A stretch of 10,449 nucleotides of DNA. Origin: Spartobacteria bacterium UBA6821 (GTDB taxonomy: Bacteria > Verrucomicrobiota > Verrucomicrobiia > Chthoniobacterales > UBA6821). This document shows, piece by piece, positions 1-5,384 of this stretch (its first letter is position 1; each line of letters opens with the position of its first letter). Location: NCBI GenBank assembly GCA_002452515.1, contig DKEN01000121.1, positions 201-10,649 of the forward strand, given 5' to 3'. The notes under the pieces are model-generated. The model saw only the letters and a list, made by a program, of their open reading frames with translations, did not search any database and was not told the origin of the DNA. Position numbers and translations under genes: made by a program.

Positions 1-129
1 CGTGGGCACGCCCGAGTTCAATAGGCTGAAGGAGTTTAGACTGTAGGCTGTTAGGACAGAGGGGGAAATCCGAAGGGGGAAAAGGATGAAGGAAAAATGA
101 AAAATGAAAAAGGATGAAAAGGCGCGTGA
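1..129. other. Non-coding purine-rich, ATGA-rich flank
   Basis: I see no credible gene here. Bases 4-13 form a short GC-rich inverted repeat (GGGC-AC-GCCC). From about 56 to 122 the + strand is almost all A and G, with only scattered pyrimidines. Short motifs recur: GGATGAA at 84-90 and 112-118, and AAAATGA twice between 94 and 107. The tetranucleotide ATGA therefore occurs several times just before the structured RNA that starts near 130. The tract ends with GTGA at 126-129. ATGA and GTGA are the known left-flank sequences of HEARO elements, so this stretch may be the insertion context and may supply the guide portion of the RNA. It could equally be ordinary low-complexity intergenic sequence. 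Confidence 0.5.
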
Positions 130-432
130 ATCTAGTGCTTGGAAGCACGAGATAGACTGCCGTAGGCAGCCTGAAAGGCAAGACGAGCGGGCGCGAGCGA
201 GTCAAAACACGGCTTTGCTTCCATCGCCCCAGCGAATGAAACCCTACGGGCAGCATGTTCATGCTGGCTAACCAGACCGTTCAAGCAGACAGGCATTGTC
301 AGGAGAGGCGTAGGTAGAGAACCAACCCGGTGGGAACCGGGGCGGTAGACTACGATGAAATCGTAGCCCAAAGGGTGCCACGGCTTTGCGGGAGCAAAGT
401 GGCATCAACTCCGAGGAGATGGAGATCCGAAG
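130..432 (+). ncRNA. Large structured RNA, probable HEARO/omega-RNA (orphan)
   Basis: No protein is credible here, yet stems follow one another almost without gaps. Seen directly: 131-139/144-152 (one A-G mismatch), CTGCC/GGCAG 157-169, GCCT/AGGC 169-179, GAC-GA-GC/GC-GA-GTC 182-203 with tandem G-A pairs, CAGCATG/CATGCTG 251-266, GACA/TGTC 288-300, CCCGGT-GGGA-ACCGGG 326-341, CTACGAT-GAA-ATCGTAG 350-366, and TGCCA..CTTTGC-GGGA-GCAAAG..TGGCA 376-404. CCTACG 243-248 can pair with CGTAGG 309-314, closing a multibranch loop. The two GGGA loops are GNRA tetraloops only if the + strand is the RNA. The segment 236-272 (ATGAAACC, a hairpin, then GGCTAACC) and the hairpin 350-366 resemble, from memory, omega-RNA scaffolds of IscB systems. 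The 5' edge directly follows GTGA, as known for HEARO elements. I am fairly sure of a structured RNA and only moderately sure of the class. A fragment of another ribozyme or group II intron is the main alternative. Confidence 0.62.
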
Positions 433-460
433 ATGCCTGGTCGGGGCGAGCGCCAGACAA
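130..460 (+). mobile_element. Possible ORF-less HEARO/IscB-type (IS200/IS605-like) element
   Basis: If the RNA at 130-432 is an omega-RNA, the element would normally continue into an iscB gene. Here ATGCC stands at 433-437, right after the RNA and where an IscB start would be. IscB proteins often begin Met-Pro. The following codons do not encode an IscB or HNH protein. Bases 437-456 can fold back on themselves (CTGG/CCAG ends with an imperfect GC-rich inner stem), like the subterminal hairpins of IS200/IS605-like right ends. The sequence then meets the stop codon of the opposite-strand DUF4340 gene at 479. HEARO RNAs without a protein gene are known. The right boundary is a guess. Confidence 0.28.
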
Positions 461-478
461 ACCTGAAGGATAAAAAAA

Positions 479-1915
479 TCAGGGAGTCACCGCAGGAGTG
501 GGAGCATTCGTCGCAGATGCTGGGATCGGAGGGGAGAATGTTTTTAAAATCTCCGCCGAGGCTGCAGGCAAAATCAAAAGTTCCGGAGCATCTCCCTGGC
601 GCACGGCTATTTCGTTGTTCGTTTCGGAGCCAAAGGTGTATTCCGCCAGTAAGGTCTCCCCGGCATTCTCCTGAGCTGTGTTTTCCGAGAGTCGGGCAAT
701 CAGTCGGATTGTTGCGGGAAGGTTGGTCTCAGAAAGCCCTCGTGCCATCAGGTGTTCCGGGGTGGCCGCTTCAAAGCTGCTTGCTGAGAGGTTCTGTAGC
801 TGATCAAACCACTCTTTGACTTTCTCTCCAGAGATGACATTGGAACTGGTGCCCTCGGAGAGGAGCCAATCATCGTTGTCAGCTTTTCTTGTCAGAGAGA
901 GAAGGCTTGGATTGAGAATTTCGATCCGATCCACCGTGTCAAATTCCACCTGGGTGAGCTTTTTGGAGCGGAGTGCTAGTGGTGTCACCGCAAGTGCGGT
1001 GGAGACTTTATTCTCAATGACGCCGATACCCGGGCGATCGCTGATTCTTGCGAAGTAACCCGTCGCGTCGGGCGTCGGAGCTCCGATGGTGATTACCAAG
1101 GGATTCGTTGCTCCCTCCTCATGCAGGTTGATCAGTGCTTCCGGAGTGTCGAGACCGCAGGAAGCGGAGTCCGTGCCTTCCGGCATCCAGCGGATGATCT
1201 GGGAAGCGAGCAGGGAATTAAGCCACGACGTGATGGCGGTATCGTCACCAACGGTTGAAACGGGAGATTCCAGCAACCATCCCCGGTTGCCTTTCTGATC
1301 CCTCTTCAGAAGCAATTGTTGAGGAACAATTTCTTTGGAAGGAGTGGTGAAGGAAATTTCATCGAGATGATCCGGGCTCAGCGAGGTCAGTCGTGGATCG
1401 CGGTATTCCTGGATGGGGCGGAAGGCAATCGAGGCGATTTTTCCCGAGATGAGATAGACGGTTTTTCCTGAATCGAGGCGGACATAGAGTGATTCAGGGG
1501 CCGCCCCCTCGCTGCCAATGGAGAGGGTCTCTTTTTTACCCGCCCGGATGGCGATGGAGCGATTTGGATTTTTCAGTCCGAGCGAGGCAAGGGTCACCTT
1601 GTCTTTCAAATCCTGTGATCTCAGGATGTCGAGAGGCACGATCTCGGCGGCGGTTTCTAGGAGCGAGTTGACAAGGCTGGGGTTCGCCCTATCCGACTGA
1701 CCGGATTGGGCATTTCCGATCATCCAGACTCCGTTTGTCCTGGTAAGTGAGATGAGGGAATTCCCTTCCTGAATCCCTATCTCGCTTGCGGAGTTGGGGT
1801 CGATGGCAAGCAACGGCTCCTCCGGAGGATGTGTGCGGGTGCGATCGGAGAAGAAAAGGTAGCCGAGGGCCACCCCGGCAAGGATCAGCAGCAGTACTGT
1901 TCCCCGCCAGCTCAT
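479..1915 (-). CDS. DUF4340 domain-containing membrane-anchored protein
   Basis: A 478-residue protein with one N-terminal membrane anchor (about residues 5-22, LLLILAGVALGYLFF) followed by a long soluble part, presumably facing the periplasm. The soluble part has the repetitive pattern of the DUF4340 family: short beta units such as 'VWMIGN' and 'GWLLESP', with recurring 'LGL' and 'IGSE' turns. Function is unknown, but these proteins are commonly encoded next to GldG-like proteins and their ABC transporter, as here. I chose ATG 1915 because the membrane segment follows at once. An in-frame TTG at 2014 would add 33 polar residues and overlap the upstream gene. No Shine-Dalgarno site precedes ATG 1915. 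Instead the ATG overlaps the stop of a 19-codon frame (1971-1912) whose own ATG overlaps the stop of the GldG-like gene. Translation may therefore depend on coupling. It is the last gene of the four-gene operon, and a T-run follows the stop without a clear hairpin. Confidence 0.85.
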   Translation of the reverse strand: MSWRGTVLLLILAGVALGYLFFSDRTRTHPPEEPLLAIDPNSASEIGIQEGNSLISLTRTNGVWMIGNAQSGQSDRANPSLVNSLLETAAEIVPLDILRSQDLKDKVTLASLGLKNPNRSIAIRAGKKETLSIGSEGAAPESLYVRLDSGKTVYLISGKIASIAFRPIQEYRDPRLTSLSPDHLDEISFTTPSKEIVPQQLLLKRDQKGNRGWLLESPVSTVGDDTAITSWLNSLLASQIIRWMPEGTDSASCGLDTPEALINLHEEGATNPLVITIGAPTPDATGYFARISDRPGIGVIENKVSTALAVTPLALRSKKLTQVEFDTVDRIEILNPSLLSLTRKADNDDWLLSEGTSSNVISGEKVKEWFDQLQNLSASSFEAATPEHLMARGLSETNLPATIRLIARLSENTAQENAGETLLAEYTFGSETNNEIAVRQGDAPELLILPAASAEILKTFSPPIPASATNAPTPAVTP

Positions 1916-1967
1916 TGAGGAGTTACTTGGAATGGACGCGGGTGATGACTGCGAGACCTCATGAAAT

Positions 1968-3506
1968 TCATTGGGTGCTTCCCGAGCGCCTTCTCCAGAG
2001 GATCGCGCCGCCAATCAGGGCAGCGGCCAAAGGAACGACCATCATGGTCCAGAGGGCGAGGAACTGAAGCTGAATGGTGTCAAGGTTCAGGGTGAAGAAC
2101 TCCTTGGTCTTGGGAGTCGTGCCTGTCAGTCGGGTGCGATCCACCAGCGTGTTAATGGAACTGGAGAAGAAGTCCAAGCCTGTTCCAGCAAGAAACTTGT
2201 CCTTCAGAAAGTCGCTGCTACCCACGACGATCGCACGGGAGGCACCGACGGAGACACGGTCATCGCGCACTCCTCCCAAATCGGCCATCGCAGCGATAAC
2301 AGCGGGATACGGGGTATCATGATCCCTGTCAAAGTGGACGCCATGCCCATCGGCATTGGCATAATCGGTGCAGCCCCAGAACCCATGCACAGCCTGGATA
2401 AGCGGCCGGAAGGAACCGTTTCCCGGAGGAGTGGTGTCCGAGTTGTTTTGCTCCAGAGCCAGCGATTCTGTATTCCCGAGGAAGAGGATATTGAGGCCGA
2501 CCAGTCGGGCCGTCACCTCGGAACCGGGAACAAATTCCCCGGTGACGTCTCGGAGGATGCCCATAGCACTGCCAAGGTTGACCAGTCGGAGTACCCGGTC
2601 GTTGCGCGGTGCGATGCCGATGCCTGCCAAAAAGGAATCAAGTTCCGGTGTGTCGCCGGTCGGGTCAAGAAGGACAAAAAGATGGCCTCCAGCCTTCCAA
2701 TAAGTCTGCAGGGATTCCAGTTCCGAAGGGGCCAGATCGAAGTGAGCTCCGGCAATGATGACCAGGGCTGCGTCGGATGGGACGCTGGTGCCGGGTTGGA
2801 GAGAGAGGGGGGCGGAGGTGAGGTTCTGTCGTTTCAGATTCTGTCCCACCAACTGGAAGGGAGGGAGGCCGGGGAGTGCCTCGCCATGCCCTTGCAGGAA
2901 GTAAATTTTTTTATTGGAGCTTGGTTCGACCAGTCCGATCAATGCCGAGGTGAGCACCTGTTCGCCGCGAAAAGCGATAAGTCTCGGACGATCCCCATAC
3001 TCTGTCGGCGTGGTGTCGTATTCCCCCATCTCAGGAAACGGAATGACCGTGCTTCGATCCTTGTAATCGATGATCAGGACATTCTCCTCGCCGGAGAACT
3101 TATACTTTGCCTGAAGTTCCTTGGCCCGGGCGGGATCGCGCGTCGGATCGACACGGTCCACCGTGAGGTCACGGTAATGGTGGGCGTGGAACTGATACTC
3201 GCGGAGCATCGCGAGTATGTCGCCGGAGAGTTCCGCCCCGAGGCGCAGGGATGAGGGGGAGTAATAGGCCGTGATTTTGGCCGGAGAGCCGAGGTTCCAC
3301 ATGGTCTCCTGAGACTGGTTGGAGAGTTCAAATTTATGGGAACGGCTGAAGTCGAAACGCCGGTAGTGTCCCAGCGACCAAGTAAGAATGCTGATGGTGA
3401 CGATCAGCGCCGCCAGAATCTGAAGGGCGACGCGCCACCTCACGGTGCGAAGCGCCCTCGGAGAGGAGCGGCGTGATGGTGTTTCGGGAGAAGGATTTTT
3501 CGCCAT
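1968..3506 (-). CDS. gldG: GldG-family ABC transporter auxiliary protein
   Basis: A 512-residue protein of the GldG/ABC-type auxiliary family (PF09822-like). It has a basic cytoplasmic N-terminus, one membrane helix at about 24-46, a large extracytoplasmic domain and a second helix near the C-terminus (about 484-503) followed by WRRRSGSTQ. Family hallmarks include the N-terminal 'FDFSRSHKFELSNQS' region, 'YFLQGHGEA', 'LDPTGDTPELDSFLAGIGI' and 'IVVGSSDFLKDKF'. In Bacteroidetes GldG works with GldA and GldF in gliding. Outside gliding bacteria its role is unsettled, so the gene symbol is by homology only. ATG 3506 is preferred: GGAG stands nine bases upstream and the permease stop is only 5 bases away. 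An in-frame TTG at 3521 lies on that GGAG and would overlap the permease end. The stop overlaps the ATG of a short frame leading to the DUF4340 gene. Confidence 0.88.
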   Translation of the reverse strand: MAKNPSPETPSRRSSPRALRTVRWRVALQILAALIVTISILTWSLGHYRRFDFSRSHKFELSNQSQETMWNLGSPAKITAYYSPSSLRLGAELSGDILAMLREYQFHAHHYRDLTVDRVDPTRDPARAKELQAKYKFSGEENVLIIDYKDRSTVIPFPEMGEYDTTPTEYGDRPRLIAFRGEQVLTSALIGLVEPSSNKKIYFLQGHGEALPGLPPFQLVGQNLKRQNLTSAPLSLQPGTSVPSDAALVIIAGAHFDLAPSELESLQTYWKAGGHLFVLLDPTGDTPELDSFLAGIGIAPRNDRVLRLVNLGSAMGILRDVTGEFVPGSEVTARLVGLNILFLGNTESLALEQNNSDTTPPGNGSFRPLIQAVHGFWGCTDYANADGHGVHFDRDHDTPYPAVIAAMADLGGVRDDRVSVGASRAIVVGSSDFLKDKFLAGTGLDFFSSSINTLVDRTRLTGTTPKTKEFFTLNLDTIQLQFLALWTMMVVPLAAALIGGAILWRRRSGSTQ

Positions 3507-3511
3507 GAAAG

Positions 3512-4264
3512 TTATCTCCAACGGCGGGATTGGAAGGACTGGAGCGTGAGGAACAAGAAAAGTCCCGTCATGACTAGGTACCAGATGATCGGACGGGTAT
3601 CATAGAGGCCGCGCGAAAATTCAGTCATCTGGTCGATGGGGGAGAAGGAGATGGAGACGCTTCGCATCAGCGTGCCGATGCTTCCGGAGAGGAAGGAGAG
3701 AAGGCTGGCGAAGAAGACAAGGGAAACGAGGCAGAAGGTCATGACCGCGGCGGTGATCTGATGACGGGTCAGCGAGGAACAGAAACAGCCGATCGAGAGA
3801 TAAAAGGCACCCATGAGCAGCAGCAGGAGATAGGAGCCAATGTAGGCTCCGATCGCACCCGCCGCCTGAAGTCTGGTCTGCCACCAGAAGATCAGGAAAT
3901 AGAGACCCGTCGGAATCCAGAGGACGCAGTAGAGAAAGAGCACGCCGAAGAACTTTGCCAGCACCACCTGGGCATCACGCACTGGAGCGGTCATCAATGG
4001 TTCAATGGTGCCGGTGCGATATTCCTCTGAAAAGAGGCGCATGGTTAGCAGTGGAAAAAGCAGAAGAAAGGCGAACCAGAAAAAAATCGTGTTGAAGAAG
4101 GATTCCACGACGGTCACTTCCGTCGGGCCATGATTGAGCACGGAGACACCGGCATAGAAATTGAATCCGGTGACCAGCAGGAGGAAAAAAAGGATCACCC
4201 AGGCCATCGGTGTGTAAAAGGCCGAGGCAACTTCCCGTTTCCAGAGTGTCCAGAATACTCTCAT
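3512..4264 (-). CDS. gldF: ABC transporter permease, GldF-like (ABC-2 family)
   Basis: A 250-residue integral membrane protein with six likely helices, near residues 19-41, 58-78, 105-129, 138-160, 170-195 and 227-243. The opening 'LWKREVASAFYTPMAWVILFF' and the cytoplasmic segment 'LTMRLFSEEYRTGTIEPLMTAPV' are typical of ABC-2 permeases of the GldF/NosY-like group. The latter is the coupling region that contacts the ATPase. The start ATG overlaps the stop of the upstream ATPase gene (ATGA, 4264-4261), which implies translational coupling and a fixed stoichiometry. Its C-terminus runs to within 5 bases of the GldG-like gene. The substrate cannot be inferred from the sequence. Confidence 0.9.
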   Translation of the reverse strand: MRVFWTLWKREVASAFYTPMAWVILFFLLLVTGFNFYAGVSVLNHGPTEVTVVESFFNTIFFWFAFLLLFPLLTMRLFSEEYRTGTIEPLMTAPVRDAQVVLAKFFGVLFLYCVLWIPTGLYFLIFWWQTRLQAAGAIGAYIGSYLLLLLMGAFYLSIGCFCSSLTRHQITAAVMTFCLVSLVFFASLLSFLSGSIGTLMRSVSISFSPIDQMTEFSRGLYDTRPIIWYLVMTGLFLFLTLQSFQSRRWR

Positions 4265-5229
4265 GAGCGTGATGATGTGGTTGAAGAAGTCTGGGATGCG
4301 GAGGCAACGAGGGAGGTGAAAATCTCTTCCAGCGAGGCTTCATGAGCCGAGAGCTCCCGGAGCTTCCAGCCCTGTCGGACGATTTCCTCAAAGAGCGCCA
4401 CGCGTGGATCGCCGCCGGAGGGGAGAATTTCCAGAGTGGCCCAGTCTCCTTTCATCCCCAAAGAATTTACGGAGGCGATGCCCTGAACTTTGCGCAGTTT
4501 TTCTTGGGCTGTTTTCTCCGGTGCGAGAAGTTCGAGTCGGATCGCGCCAGAGAGTGAGGAGCCTGAGCGATCGCGCAACTCGGACGGGGTTCCTGAAGCA
4601 ATGATCTGTCCCTTGTTAAGAATCATCACCCGGGAGCAGGTCATCTCGACCTCGCTCAGGATGTGGCTGGAGAGCAGTATAGTGTGCCGCGAGGCAAGGC
4701 TCCGGATGAGGTTGCGGATGTCTCGGATTTGGTTGGGATCAAGACCGATGGTGGGCTCATCAAGAATCAGGATGTCGGGTTCGTTTACCAGGGCATCGGC
4801 AAGACCGACGCGTTGGCGGTAGCCCTTGGAAAGGGTGCCGATCAGTTGCCGCTGGACGGGGCGCAGATTGCAGAGTTCCAGGGCATCCTCGACTTTCTCC
4901 GGGATGCGGCGCGGGCGTACCCCTTTGAGGGCGGCACGGTAGGCAAGATACTCGCCGACACGCATTTCCGGATAGAGAGGGACATTCTCCGGAAGGTACC
5001 CGATCCGGGAGCGGGCCTTGATCGAATTGCTGAAAATGTCGAAACCGGCGATGCGGACTTCCCCCGAATCGGCAGGCAAGTAGCCACAGAGAATCTTCAT
5101 GGTGGTGCTTTTTCCAGCACCGTTGGGCCCAAGAAAGCCAACGATCTCGCCCCGCTTGACGGAAAAGGAAAGATCCCTGACCGCATCGGTGGGGCCGTAG
5201 CTTTTGGTGAGTCCGTGAACAACGATCAT
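4261..5229 (-). CDS. gldA: ABC transporter ATP-binding protein, GldA-like
   Basis: A 322-residue ATPase with all nucleotide-binding motifs in order: Walker A GPNGAGKST (34-42, Lys40), Q-loop region 'GYLPENVPLYPEM' (about 77-89), signature LSKGY (133-137), Walker B ILILDE (153-158, catalytic Glu158), D-loop 'GLD' and switch His189 in SSHIL. A C-terminal extension of about 120 residues is typical of ATPases paired with ABC-2 permeases. It would energise the GldF-like permease encoded next. ATG 5229 fits the family start (MIVVHGLTKSYG). The only strong Shine-Dalgarno, GGAGG at 5246-5250, lies 16 bases upstream of it, too far for normal use. An in-frame CTG at 5237 has ideal spacing and would add three residues. 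An ATG at 5304 is in frame but adds a non-conserved 25-residue leader. The end of the protein is rich in Ser and Thr and overlaps the permease start. Confidence 0.93.
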   Translation of the reverse strand: MIVVHGLTKSYGPTDAVRDLSFSVKRGEIVGFLGPNGAGKSTTMKILCGYLPADSGEVRIAGFDIFSNSIKARSRIGYLPENVPLYPEMRVGEYLAYRAALKGVRPRRIPEKVEDALELCNLRPVQRQLIGTLSKGYRQRVGLADALVNEPDILILDEPTIGLDPNQIRDIRNLIRSLASRHTILLSSHILSEVEMTCSRVMILNKGQIIASGTPSELRDRSGSSLSGAIRLELLAPEKTAQEKLRKVQGIASVNSLGMKGDWATLEILPSGGDPRVALFEEIVRQGWKLRELSAHEASLEEIFTSLVASASQTSSTTSSRS

Positions 5230-5384
5230 GAAGGGCAGGAATCTACCTCCAACAAGGTTTCCGTGCAAGGCTCCCAAGAAACCTGATTGACGGCTTGATC
5301 CCATCCTCTGTTCTGATAAGTGTAAATGTTCTGCCTTTGGCGCAAAATTGCCGCCCGTTTGGCAGCAGATTTTACTCCATCTTC
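5230..5384. promoter_or_regulatory. Divergent intergenic region, gldA-like operon / sucA
   Basis: These 155 bases separate two divergent transcription units and must hold both promoters. On the + strand, TTGCCG 5348-5353 and TTTACT 5371-5376 are 17 bases apart, each a 4/6 match to sigma-70 hexamers. If used, transcription would begin almost at the sucA ATG, making a nearly leaderless message. On the - strand, TTGCGC and TACACT (about 5346 to 5326) are a weaker pair with 15-base spacing. Short inverted pieces (TTGCC..GGCAG near 5348-5365) are present. None of this is strong. Confidence 0.3.

Noticed and set aside
132..371. 79-codon - strand frame in the RNA region
   Set aside because: It lies wholly within the dense hairpin series and has no family resemblance; the RNA reading explains the sequence better.
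130..432. RNase P RNA, tmRNA or complete group II intron
   Set aside because: I see no RNase P consensus core, no tmRNA tag frame or tRNA-like ends, and no group II domain V or GTGYG start. A fragment of an intron is not fully excluded.
471..500. Intrinsic terminator for the DUF4340 operon at the T-run after its stop
   Set aside because: Seven T residues follow the stop on the - strand, but I could not find a stable hairpin directly before them.
433..819. 128-codon + strand frame starting ATGCCTGG after the structured RNA
   Set aside because: The start looks like an IscB-type Met-Pro opening, but the rest is antisense to DUF4340 and shows no IscB, RuvC or HNH features.
1971..3254. 427-codon open frame on the + strand opposite the GldG-like gene
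   Set aside because: It is an exact antisense shadow of a well-supported family gene, has no recognisable domains and runs out of GldG-driven codon composition.
4663..5286. 207-codon open frame on the + strand opposite the ABC ATPase
   Set aside because: Mirrors the ATPase motifs on the other strand and has no independent ribosome site or domain.
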